This document shows, piece by piece, positions 34,272 through 41,750 of a DNA stretch of 64,000 nucleotides. A program made the translations under genes and the position numbers. This DNA comes from Nocardioides eburneiflavus. GTDB taxonomy: Bacteria; Actinomycetota; Actinomycetes; Propionibacteriales; Nocardioidaceae. The stretch's first letter is position 1; each line of letters opens with the position of its first letter. Below the pieces are notes generated by a model. That model had not been told where the DNA came from. It was given only the letters and a program-made list of their open reading frames with translations, and searched no databases. The stretch spans positions 3,472,001-3,536,000 of the forward strand of contig NZ_SRRO01000001.1 in NCBI RefSeq assembly GCF_004785795.1, given 5' to 3'.

Positions 34272-35786
34272 ATGTCCGACACACACCACGGTGCAGCCCA
34301 CGCCGCACCGCACGCCGCAACCCACGCCCCGCACGCCGACCCGCACGGCTCGCCGCACCCCGCAACGGGCCTCGAGGGAGCGGACGGCCCGCGTCGACCG
34401 TGGACGGTCCTCGCCGTCGCGCTCGCCGCACAGATTCTCGTCGTCCTCGACATCTCGGTCGTCAACACGGCCCTGCCCACCATCGGGCACGCCCTCGACA
34501 TCGACGGTGGCAACCTCCAGTGGCTCGTCACGGCCTACGTGATGATGTCTGGTGGCGGCCTGCTCCTCGGGGGACGGCTCTCCGACCTGCTGTCGCGCCG
34601 CGGCGTGTTCCTCACCGGCCTCACGCTCTTCACCGCCGCCTCCATCGTCAGCGGGTTCGCCGGCTCGGCCGGCCAGCTCATCGCCGCCCGCGCGGTCCAA
34701 GGGCTCAGCGCGGCACTGCTCACCCCGTCTGCGCTGTCCCTCATCACCACCACCTACTCCGGCGCGCAGCGCCGGACCGCGCTCGCGCTGTGGGGAGCCG
34801 TCGGCAGCCTCGGCGTCGCCGCAGGTGTCCTCCTTGGCGGCGCCGTGACGACGTGGACGTCCTGGCCGTTCATCTTCTGGATCAACGGCCCCGTCGGCGT
34901 CGTCGCCCTGCTCGTCGGCACCCGCACCATCGCCAAGGAGCAGGTCGCGCGCCCGAAGCTCACCGACCTCGACCTCCCCGGCGCAGGAGCTGTCATCGGC
35001 GGACTCGTCGCGCTGACGTACGCGCTCGGCGCGACCGCCACCCGCGGCTGGTGGTCGGCTCACACCGTCGTCGCGATGGCCGTCTCCGCCGTCCTGCTGG
35101 TGGCGTTCCTGACCACCGAGCGACGCGCCGCCAGGCCGCTGTTCCCGCCGCACGTGTGGAAGCTGAACGCCCTCGTGTCCGGCACGGCTGTGATGCTCGG
35201 CATCACCGGCCTGCTGGTCGGCGCTGTGTTCCTGACCTCGATCTTCGTCCAGACCGTCCTCGGGTACACCGCCCTGCAGACCGGGGTCGCGTTCCTGCCC
35301 TTCGCGTTCGCCATCACCGCCGGCACCATCGTCGCCCGTCACCTGCTGGGCCACGTGGCACCCCGGGTGGTCGCAGCCGTCGGCCTCGGGGTGACCGGCG
35401 CTGCCGCCGGGCTGCTGTCGACGGCGGGAGCTGACGCCGGCTACGCCGCTGACCTGCTCCCCGGACTGCTCGTCATGGGCTTCGGCGTGGGCATGGTGTT
35501 CGTGCCGGTCTCGGTGACGTCCATGGCCGGCATCCCTTCCTCCCACGCCGGCGTGGCGTCCGGCTTCCTGATGACTGGGCACGAGGTCGGTGCCGCGCTC
35601 GGCGTGGCCGTCCTCTCGGCGGTGGCCAGCACCGCGGGGTCCCTCGCCACGATCGACGGAGCAGCCGACGCCTTCAGCCGCGGCTTCACCTGCGCCGGCG
35701 TCATCGCAGCGGTAGTCGCTGCGTACGCCCTGTGGCGCATGCCTGCCCAGCGCGTTTCCGGCGCCATCGGCCACGTGCACCACTGA
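34272..35786 (+). CDS. MFS drug-efflux transporter (DHA2/EmrB-QacA type)
   Basis: A 504-residue, probably 14-helix exporter with the DHA2 motifs VLDISVVNTALPTIG, GGRLSDLLSRRGVF and PSALSLITTTYSGAQRR. The N-terminal 40 residues are unusually histidine-rich (HHGAAHAAPHAATHAPHADP) and the protein ends in HVHH, suggesting metal binding. ATG at 34272 follows AGGAG; an earlier in-frame start at 34230 lacks a ribosome site. A strong terminator hairpin begins three bases after the stop. Confidence 0.9.
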   Translation: MSDTHHGAAHAAPHAATHAPHADPHGSPHPATGLEGADGPRRPWTVLAVALAAQILVVLDISVVNTALPTIGHALDIDGGNLQWLVTAYVMMSGGGLLLGGRLSDLLSRRGVFLTGLTLFTAASIVSGFAGSAGQLIAARAVQGLSAALLTPSALSLITTTYSGAQRRTALALWGAVGSLGVAAGVLLGGAVTTWTSWPFIFWINGPVGVVALLVGTRTIAKEQVARPKLTDLDLPGAGAVIGGLVALTYALGATATRGWWSAHTVVAMAVSAVLLVAFLTTERRAARPLFPPHVWKLNALVSGTAVMLGITGLLVGAVFLTSIFVQTVLGYTALQTGVAFLPFAFAITAGTIVARHLLGHVAPRVVAAVGLGVTGAAAGLLSTAGADAGYAADLLPGLLVMGFGVGMVFVPVSVTSMAGIPSSHAGVASGFLMTGHEVGAALGVAVLSAVASTAGSLATIDGAADAFSRGFTCAGVIAAVVAAYALWRMPAQRVSGAIGHVHH

Positions 35787-35788
35787 GC

Positions 35789-35850
35789 GTGTCGCGGACC
35801 CGGCAGAACCCGGCCATTCGACCGGTTCGAGCGCGCCGGGTCCGCGACAC
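35789..35850. terminator. Strong hairpin terminator after the MFS gene
   Basis: GTGTCGCGGACCCGGC (35789-35804) pairs perfectly over 16 bp with GCCGGGTCCGCGACAC (35835-35850), leaving a 30-base loop. There is no clear T-tract, as is usual for high-GC actinobacteria. It starts three bases after the stop codon of the MFS gene. Confidence 0.7.
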
Positions 35851-35896
35851 CGTGAAGACACCAACACCCACCACGACACCCCAGGCGGCGATAATC

Positions 35897-36133
35897 ATGG
35901 ACACCACTTCCCGGCCCGAGAAGGCCACGACAGCCACGACGGCCAGCACCGTCACGAGCATCTCGCGTAGCTCTCGGACGGGCGGGCGACCGGTCGCCGA
36001 CGCACAGCACGAGTCGTGCTGGTGCGGACAGGACATGGACGTCGTACGTGGCAGGCACTGCCCGCGGTGCGGCACGGTGCGCGCCCGGCGAGCCCAGGCG
36101 TCCCTGCCGTCGCTGACACGGCTCGCGGCGTGA
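35897..36133 (+). CDS. Small zinc-ribbon-like protein
   Basis: A 78-residue protein with a threonine/serine-rich first half and a C-terminal CWCG...HCPRCG pair (SCWCGQDMDVVRGRHCPRCG), a likely four-cysteine zinc site. GATAAT stands two bases before the ATG, so the true start of transcription and translation is uncertain. It ends 4 bases before the next MFS start. The opposite strand also has a long open frame with a hydrophobic stretch, but the Cys pattern favours this strand. Confidence 0.5.
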   Translation: MDTTSRPEKATTATTASTVTSISRSSRTGGRPVADAQHESCWCGQDMDVVRGRHCPRCGTVRARRAQASLPSLTRLAA

Positions 36134-36137
36134 CGGC

Positions 36138-37595
36138 GTGGCATTCGTGAACACCGCCGCCATCCTGGCTGAGCGGACCGCCGCCGCTCCTGCCGTCCGC
36201 CTCCTCGATCGGAAGCGCCAGACGCTGGCGCTCGCGGTGCTCGTGTCGGCCCAGTTCCTGGTCATGCTCGACACGTCCATCGTCAACGTCGCGTTGCCGT
36301 CCATCCAGGCCGAGCTCGGGTTCGGGCCTGCCGCAGTCACGTGGGTGGTGAACGCCTACGTGCTCGCCTTCGCGGGCCTGTTGCTCCTCTCCGGCCGGGC
36401 GGCAGACCTCTTCGGACGCCGGCGCCTCTTCACCACCGGCGCCGGCCTCTTCACCCTGGGCACCCTCTTCGCGGCCCTCGCAACGGGGCCCGAGATGCTG
36501 GTCGGGGGCCGCATCGTGCAAGGTGTCGGCGCAGCCGCGCTCAGCCCCGCCGCCATGTCCCTCCTGCTCGCTACATTCCCCGCCGAGCAGCGCGCCCGCG
36601 CGATGGGCGCCTGGGGCGCCGCCTCCACCCTCGGCGGAGCAACCGGGGTCGTCACGGGCGGCCTGCTCGCCGGCAACCTCGGCTGGCGCGCCGTGTTCCT
36701 CGTGACCGTCCCCGTCTCGCTCGCCGCTGTCGCGCTCGCGCGCCGCGTGCTCGCGCCTGACACAGCCACCGGCCGACGGTCCTTGGACTGGGTCGGTGCC
36801 GCCCTCGCGACTGGCGCGGTCATCATGCTCGTGCACGGTGCCGTGGACGCCAGAGACCACGCCTGGACGTCACCACGCGTCCTGGGTCTTCTCATCGCGT
36901 CCGTGGTCCTCGCGGCGGCGTTCGTCGTCGCGGAACGCCGGGTGGACGACCCGCTGGTGCCACTCGAGGTGTTCGGCTCCCGCATGACCCGCCGCGGCGT
37001 GGCCCTGGCTCTACTCGGCGGGTCGACCAGAGCATCCAGCTTCGTCCTCATCGCCTTGTACTTCCAGCAGGGTCTCGCCATGTCGCCCCAACAGGCAGGC
37101 ATTGCGATGGTCCCCACCTCCCTGGCCGGGTTCGCGGTCTCACTCGGCGCCCTCCCGCGCGCGGTGAAGACCTTCGGGCCATTGCGCACCCTCGTGCTCG
37201 GCCTCGTCCTCCTCGCTGGCGGTCAGCTGTGGCTCGCGTACGCGCCGCAGGGCTCCGGGTACGTGCTCGCCGTACTCCCCGGCCTCCTGATGGTCGCGAC
37301 CGGTGTCGCGCTCAGCTTCACCCCGACCACCATGGTGCTGGCTGCCGCGATGCCCCCGACCCACACCGGGCTCGCGTCCGGACTCGCGTCGGCGTCGATG
37401 CAGGTCGGCGGGGCTCTCGGCACCGCCGCGTTCATCGTCATCGGAGCCTCGGCCGGCCAACAGGCCACCGGCATCCTCGACGGCTCCGGGTTCACCGCAG
37501 CCTTCACCGCGGGCGCCGTCGTCGCGCTGACCACCGCCGCACTGGGATGGCGCACCTGGCGTGGCACGGCCCGTGACGAGACGGGTGCGCTGTGA
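36138..37595 (+). CDS. MFS drug-efflux transporter (DHA2 family)
   Basis: A 485-residue, 14-helix-type exporter with FLVMLDTSIVNVALPSIQ, GRAADLFGRRRLF and PAAMSLLLATFPAEQRARA, the DHA2 signature set. It is about a third identical by eye to the MFS encoded at 34272, so the pair arose by duplication or joint acquisition. The GTG start lies four bases after the zinc-ribbon gene stop. The 145 bases after it, up to repeat B, hold no gene. Confidence 0.9.
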   Translation: MAFVNTAAILAERTAAAPAVRLLDRKRQTLALAVLVSAQFLVMLDTSIVNVALPSIQAELGFGPAAVTWVVNAYVLAFAGLLLLSGRAADLFGRRRLFTTGAGLFTLGTLFAALATGPEMLVGGRIVQGVGAAALSPAAMSLLLATFPAEQRARAMGAWGAASTLGGATGVVTGGLLAGNLGWRAVFLVTVPVSLAAVALARRVLAPDTATGRRSLDWVGAALATGAVIMLVHGAVDARDHAWTSPRVLGLLIASVVLAAAFVVAERRVDDPLVPLEVFGSRMTRRGVALALLGGSTRASSFVLIALYFQQGLAMSPQQAGIAMVPTSLAGFAVSLGALPRAVKTFGPLRTLVLGLVLLAGGQLWLAYAPQGSGYVLAVLPGLLMVATGVALSFTPTTMVLAAAMPPTHTGLASGLASASMQVGGALGTAAFIVIGASAGQQATGILDGSGFTAAFTAGAVVALTTAALGWRTWRGTARDETGAL

Positions 37596-37736
37596 TGCGG
37601 GCCCGACACCTCCTTGCGGCGACGCTCCGCACCCGGCTGTTCATCGCACTCCCGCGCCCCGCCCCCGGTGGCCTCGGCCAGGCGGGCCGCCCCGAGTCAC
37701 CAACCCAGAGTCATGTCGCGTCGCCTCCTCGAATTC

Positions 37737-37839
37737 TGCGTTCCCGCAGGTCAGAAGGGGCGTGGCGACGTCACGCCGGAAGTGGGTGGTCGTCCAGTAG
37801 TCGCTGACTAGGTGTCCGTGCGGGGGAATCTGGGGGAAC
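37737..37839 (+). repeat. Direct repeat B, right boundary of the accessory block
   Basis: The second copy of the roughly 104-bp repeat also at 11342-11445, in the same orientation. It shares TTCCCGCAGGTCA-like, CGACGT, CGTCCAGTA and GGGGGAA...GGGGGAAC words. Immediately to its right lies a gene fragment whose 5' part is missing, consistent with a recombination junction here. Confidence 0.6.
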
Positions 37840-37867
37840 GGCGGTCGTGCGGCGCACGGGCAATTCA

Positions 37868-38038
37868 CGTCAGTCTGTCCTCCAACGCGGAGACCGCACT
37901 CTCCTCTTCATGAGTGAGGCCACGGTAAGGGCGCACGTGTCACGGACCCTGACGAACGTCGGGGTCAGCAATCGCGTGCAGGTCGCGATCCTCGTCCACG
38001 ACGCTTCCCAAGGCCGTAGCAGTGAGTTCCGAGCCTGA
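37868..38038 (+). pseudogene. 3' stump of a NarL-type response regulator gene
   Basis: The frame encodes LFMSEATVRAHVSRTLTNVG and VSNRVQVAILVHDA, the second half of a LuxR-type helix-turn-helix with its usual NarL ending. Just before it, in another frame, SLSSNAETAL matches the GLSNAEIA-like start of the same helix-turn-helix. The receiver domain and linker are absent; repeat B stands in their place. The gene was therefore cut at the block boundary and has since gained a frameshift. Confidence 0.7.
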
Positions 38039-38914
38039 CTGGAGTGCCGTCGGTGGCAGGCGCACCAGCTCCTCGCACGTCTGCCAGAGGCGACGAGCCA
38101 CGGCCCGGTCATGGCTCCGGGGCGAGGACTTCTTCGGTTTGCCGCGAGCGAAGAAGAGTCCCGTCGTCGTCTCGACGGAGGGGTCGGCGGCGAGAAGGAC
38201 GGATGTGCGCGCACCTTGGTCGGGCCGTTGCATGAGCGGGTGGGCGAACGGGACCAGCAGCCGTTGGCTCCGACCCGGGTCTGACGCGCCGAAGCCGGTG
38301 CTGACGACCCCTGGGTGCAAGGCGTTGGCGGTCACACCAGTCCCTGCGGTGCGTCTCGCCAGCTCGTAGGTGAAGAGGACGTTGGCGAGCTTCGACTGGT
38401 TGTAGGCGCGGGCTCCGGAGTACCGGCGCTCGCCTTGGAGGTCGTCGAAGTCGATACGGCCGAGGGCCTGGGCGTTCGAGGCCACCGTGACCACCCGGGC
38501 TGGCGCGGTGGAGGTGAGACGCTCGATGAGCAGGTGGGTCAGCAGGAACGGCGCCAGCTGGTTCACGGCGAAGGTGCGCTCCAGCCCGTCGACGGTGGTG
38601 TGACGGGTGTTCCAGTAGCCGCCGACGTTGTTGACCAGGACGTCCAGGCGGGGCAGCGCTGCCAGCACGTCGGCTGCGACTCGACGAACCTCCGACTGGG
38701 ACGAGAGGTCCGCGACAAAGGCGTGGACGTCCGTCCCACCAGCGGCACGGATCTCGCGGGCCGCGTTCGTCGTACGCCCGGCGCCGCGCCCGATGATGGA
38801 CACGGAGGCCCCCATCTCGGCGAGGCGGAGCGCTGTGGCCTTCCCGATCCCGCCGCTGCCCCCGGTGATGAGGACGGACTTGCCCGTCATCGGCCCGCCC
38901 GCCGTGCTGGTCAT
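37940..38914 (-). CDS. SDR family oxidoreductase (retinol dehydrogenase-like)
   Basis: A 324-residue short-chain dehydrogenase with SVLITGGSGGIGKATALRL at residues 13-31, VNNVGGYWN, VVTVASNAQ, and YNQSK as the catalytic YxxxK. Family members end shortly after the RRLWQTCEELV segment. Here about 37 extra residues follow, running antisense through the NarL stump, so the natural 3' end may have been lost at the junction. ATG overlaps the preceding gene's stop (ATGA, 38911-38914). It is the last gene of the leftward operon from 41618. Confidence 0.83.
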   Translation of the reverse strand: MTSTAGGPMTGKSVLITGGSGGIGKATALRLAEMGASVSIIGRGAGRTTNAAREIRAAGGTDVHAFVADLSSQSEVRRVAADVLAALPRLDVLVNNVGGYWNTRHTTVDGLERTFAVNQLAPFLLTHLLIERLTSTAPARVVTVASNAQALGRIDFDDLQGERRYSGARAYNQSKLANVLFTYELARRTAGTGVTANALHPGVVSTGFGASDPGRSQRLLVPFAHPLMQRPDQGARTSVLLAADPSVETTTGLFFARGKPKKSSPRSHDRAVARRLWQTCEELVRLPPTALQSGSELTATALGSVVDEDRDLHAIADPDVRQGP

Positions 38915-39621
38915 GCCGACACTCGCTGGTCGTGATGGCGCACGGATGGGCGCTGGACGCCGTACGTGCGCACCAGCAGCCAGCTGACGAGGAGCAGCCA
39001 GGCACACCAGACGACGTACCCGGCGAAGTTGGTGAGGCTCGCTGCCGACACGACGGGAACAGCGACGCCGGTCGCGATGAGCGCCGCGGCGGTGTAGCCG
39101 GCAGCCGCGGCCCATCGGGGCAGGACCCTGCCACGCAGCGCGCGGACGACGAGGACCGTGAAGATCGCCGTCAGCGCGTAGCCGATCGTCTCTCCGAGGA
39201 CCTTGCCGAGAAGGGTGTGCCACAGCTCGAAACGAGCCTCTGCGTCGTCTCGGGCGGCAGGGTCGAGCGCATCGCTGGCGATGCCCGGTACGAGTGTGAC
39301 CCAGCGTTGCAGTCCGATGACCTGGACCGTGGCGGCGCCGATTCCGAGGATGGCGATCCATCGGCCCAACCGTCCGCCGGCGAGGCGATCGAGTGCGACA
39401 CCGGCGGGCGCCATCAGCGCGGCGCTGACGACGAGGACGAAGAACCACGTGGTGACGGAGGTCTGGTTCTCGCGGAAGAGCGCCAGCACGTCGCTGGTGG
39501 GCTCCTCCAGGATCTGGGGGTACTCGAAGACGATGCCGAGGACGGTGAACCCGGCGATAGCCAGGAGCGACGCCAGGGCGAGGGACGCGGCGGCGACACG
39601 GGCTTGGGTGGTGGTGGTCAT
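38911..39621 (-). CDS. DUF4386-like integral membrane protein
   Basis: A 236-residue membrane protein with six to seven helices and phrases typical of a DUF4386-like group: VFEYPQILEEPTSDVLALF, LGIGAATVQVIGLQRWVTLV, LGKVLGETIGYALTAIFTVL. ATG has a good AAGGAGCACC site. There is a 43-base gap after the epimerase-like gene. The function is unknown, but membrane proteins of this kind recur in every operon of the neighbourhood. Confidence 0.72.
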   Translation of the reverse strand: MTTTTQARVAAASLALASLLAIAGFTVLGIVFEYPQILEEPTSDVLALFRENQTSVTTWFFVLVVSAALMAPAGVALDRLAGGRLGRWIAILGIGAATVQVIGLQRWVTLVPGIASDALDPAARDDAEARFELWHTLLGKVLGETIGYALTAIFTVLVVRALRGRVLPRWAAAAGYTAAALIATGVAVPVVSAASLTNFAGYVVWCAWLLLVSWLLVRTYGVQRPSVRHHDQRVSA

Positions 39622-39664
39622 CAGGTGCTCCTTGCGGTGAAGGTGGGACGGGGTCGATCGGGGA

Positions 39665-40606
39665 TCAGCCGGTGGGGGCGAGGGCGTCCTCGCGGTACCA
39701 GGCGAGGGTGGCGGCCAGGCCGTCGTGGAGGGGCGTCGCGCCGCCGAACCGCGCGCGGTACTTCGCGTCGTCGACCACCCACCTGTCGGTGAACTGGTAG
39801 AGCGTGTGCTGGTACTCGCGCATGATCGGCTTGACCAGACCGAAAGCAGCCAGGGTGAGCCGACCTGCGGTGAAGGTGCGGGGACGGTGCCCCGTCAACG
39901 CGAAGATGTGGTCGATGAGCGCGGTCGTGGTCTGCGCGGGTGCGACGGGCAGGTGCCAGATCTGGCCCGTGACGTCCGCGGCGGTGGCCAGGTTGACGAG
40001 TGCAGCGGCGACGTCGGGGGTGTAGGAGTAGCTGTGCAGCTGTCGTGGGTCGCCCATCACCTGCGCCGTGCGGCCGGCGAGGGCGGGCCCGAACACCGAT
40101 TCGCCGAGCGCGGAGTGCGTCGTGCCGGGGCCGAAGTAGTCCGAGGCGCGACCGATGACGATCTCCGCGTGCCCCCTCGCGTGAGCCAGGAGGAGCTCCT
40201 CGGTCATCGTGGCGCGGGTGGCGGACTTGTCCGACGTGGGCGCCGGTGCCATGGTCTCGACGAGGTCTCGCCCGTGGGGCGGCCCGTAGGCGTAGAGGTT
40301 GTCCAGGACGACCAGGCGGGCCCCGGCAGACGCTGCCCCAGCCAGCACGCCGTGCTGGAGCGGGGGGAACTGTTCGCTCCACCGGTCGTAGCTCGGCGCG
40401 TTCAGGCAGAAGTAGACGACGTCGGCCCCGCTGCAGACGCGCTCGGTGAAGTTGGAGTCGCTGGCGTCACCTGCGACGACGCGAGCACCCGGAAGGTCAC
40501 CTGTGCCGGTGCGGTTCACGGCGACCACGTCGTGCCCGTCACGGACGAGGTGCTCCACGACGTGGCGGCCCACCTGGCCGGTCCCGAACACGACCTGGCG
40601 GCTCAT
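39665..40606 (-). CDS. NAD-dependent epimerase/dehydratase-like protein
   Basis: A 313-residue extended-SDR protein. The N-terminal Rossmann motif reads VVFGTGQVGRHVVEHLV, followed by VDxG-like VAGDASDSN and YFCLNAPSY. The usual catalytic YxxxK is not evident, and VVLDNLYAYGPP has a single tyrosine, so it may be an atypical reductase or regulator rather than an epimerase. Both ends are tightly coupled: its ATG overlaps the previous stop. Confidence 0.78.
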   Translation of the reverse strand: MSRQVVFGTGQVGRHVVEHLVRDGHDVVAVNRTGTGDLPGARVVAGDASDSNFTERVCSGADVVYFCLNAPSYDRWSEQFPPLQHGVLAGAASAGARLVVLDNLYAYGPPHGRDLVETMAPAPTSDKSATRATMTEELLLAHARGHAEIVIGRASDYFGPGTTHSALGESVFGPALAGRTAQVMGDPRQLHSYSYTPDVAAALVNLATAADVTGQIWHLPVAPAQTTTALIDHIFALTGHRPRTFTAGRLTLAAFGLVKPIMREYQHTLYQFTDRWVVDDAKYRARFGGATPLHDGLAATLAWYREDALAPTG

Positions 40607-41253
40607 GACGCGCTCCCGACAAGACGTGCTGCGCTCCGACGGGCCGCGGAGTCGCGACGGGTGAGCACCAGCGGGAGGGGCAACGTCACGAGTGCGACCA
40701 CGATGGCGCCGCTCGAGCCGAAGATGTAGAAGTGCTTGTCCACGGAGCTGCCGATGACCGCCTCGGACACGAGCCAGCCGAGTGCCCAGGCTCCTGAAAG
40801 GACGATCGGCCAGGTCAGTGCCACAGATCCGACGCGGCGGATCAGCAGCGCGCTCTGGGCGGCCCCGACGCACAGGCCCGTCACCGCGCCCAGCACGATC
40901 AGGGAGGTGGTGTCGGTCGCGTAGGTGGTGACGGCCGCTCCGAGCGCGGTCCCGGCCGCCAGTCCGACAGCGGTGCTCAGCACCCAGGGAACCGCGCCAC
41001 GGCGAGAGAACCCCAAGGCCCATGCCTGGGCCAGGCCCAGGACGGCTCCGGTGAGGGCTCCCCCAGCGAGCGCCGTGGGGGTGGAGTCCAGCGGGCCGAC
41101 GATCAGGAAGGCGAGGTAACCGCCGACGGGGTAGCCGAGGAAGGTCACGAGCCAGCGCCTGATCGTGCGCCGTGACGGGTGCGGGGCCGCGCGGCGAGAG
41201 TCAGGTCCGAGCGTGCCGCTCGCGGAATGGGGGGTGGCAGGTGTGGTGGTCAT
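40603..41253 (-). CDS. Multi-pass membrane protein of unknown function
   Basis: A 216-residue protein with about six hydrophobic helices in a repeated pattern (GYPVGGYLAFLIVGPLDS, GALTGAVLGLAQAWALGF, VLGAVTGLCVGAAQSALLI, VLSGAWALGWLVSEAVIG). The two GxxxGxxQxxxL phrases suggest an internal duplication of a three-helix unit. No known family is claimed. It overlaps both neighbours by ATGA. Confidence 0.72.
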   Translation of the reverse strand: MTTTPATPHSASGTLGPDSRRAAPHPSRRTIRRWLVTFLGYPVGGYLAFLIVGPLDSTPTALAGGALTGAVLGLAQAWALGFSRRGAVPWVLSTAVGLAAGTALGAAVTTYATDTTSLIVLGAVTGLCVGAAQSALLIRRVGSVALTWPIVLSGAWALGWLVSEAVIGSSVDKHFYIFGSSGAIVVALVTLPLPLVLTRRDSAARRSAARLVGSAS

Positions 41254-41618
41254 GGCGTCGTGTCCTCCGGGGTGGTGATGGCTGGGTCTCGGTCTGGGGC
41301 CTGCGAGGGAGGGCGCCCTGCGATCCAGGACGCCAGCAGGTTGTCGGGGTACTCGCTGAGGTGGTCGCGCACGAGTGCGTCGAGGCGGTCGGTCTCGCCA
41401 CGCAGGTGGGCGCGGGCGAGGGCGACGAGCTGGCGGTCCCGGCTGGTGGTCGCGGTTGTCTCGGCCTTGTCGAGGAGCTCGGGTCGCCGGCTCAGCAGCG
41501 CCGCGGCCACCAGCAGACTCGGCGAGGTCGACGTCTCGGAGGTCCCGATGACCTGTGAGGCGGCGGTCGGGTCACCACCGATGAGGCGGTGCAGCAGGAC
41601 GAGTGTCGGATCGGGCAT
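41250..41618 (-). CDS. Small helical protein, first gene of the leftward operon
   Basis: A 122-residue protein, alanine- and leucine-rich, with the repeat-like pattern SLLVAAALLSRRPELLDKAE and RQLVALARAHLRGETDRLDA. It reads like two helical (TPR-like) hairpins. No catalytic motif is seen. ATG at 41618 is followed by four coupled genes. It is divergent from the AfsR-like regulator across a 132-base region with an inverted operator pair. Confidence 0.65.
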   Translation of the reverse strand: MPDPTLVLLHRLIGGDPTAASQVIGTSETSTSPSLLVAAALLSRRPELLDKAETTATTSRDRQLVALARAHLRGETDRLDALVRDHLSEYPDNLLASWIAGRPPSQAPDRDPAITTPEDTTP

Positions 41619-41639
41619 GGGGGAACCTTGCGCCGCCCC

Positions 41640-41691
41640 GCTGACGACCGGCTGACGGGCGCAGGGGTGGGCCGTCAGCACAGACGTCAGC
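41640..41691. promoter_or_regulatory. Inverted pair of composite direct repeats (BTAD regulator site)
   Basis: GCTGACGACCGGCTGACGG (41640-41658) contains two GCTGACG repeats. The reverse strand of 41672-41691 reads GCTGACGTCTGTGCTGACGG, again two GCTGACG repeats, in the opposite orientation. SARP/BTAD activators usually bind tandem heptamers, so this is the likely site for the regulator encoded at 41751, controlling itself and the divergent operon. Confidence 0.7.
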
Positions 41692-41750
41692 GCCGCACGA
41701 CGTCTAGTCCTCGCGGCGCAGGAATGGGTTGAGGGGCCTACTGTCGAAGC

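Noticed and set aside
35789..35850. The 16-bp inverted repeat as an IS end or operator
   Set aside because: Its position three bases after a stop codon and the perfect GC-rich stem fit a terminator better; there is no transposase.
35701..36144. Minus-strand frame with one hydrophobic stretch opposite the zinc-ribbon gene
   Set aside because: The hydrophobic run could be chance in high-GC DNA; the paired CxCG/CPRCG on the plus strand is the stronger signal. Kept only as an alternative.
37592..37811. Several short frames between the MFS gene and repeat B
   Set aside because: R/P/A-rich, no start signals, and they run into the non-coding repeat.
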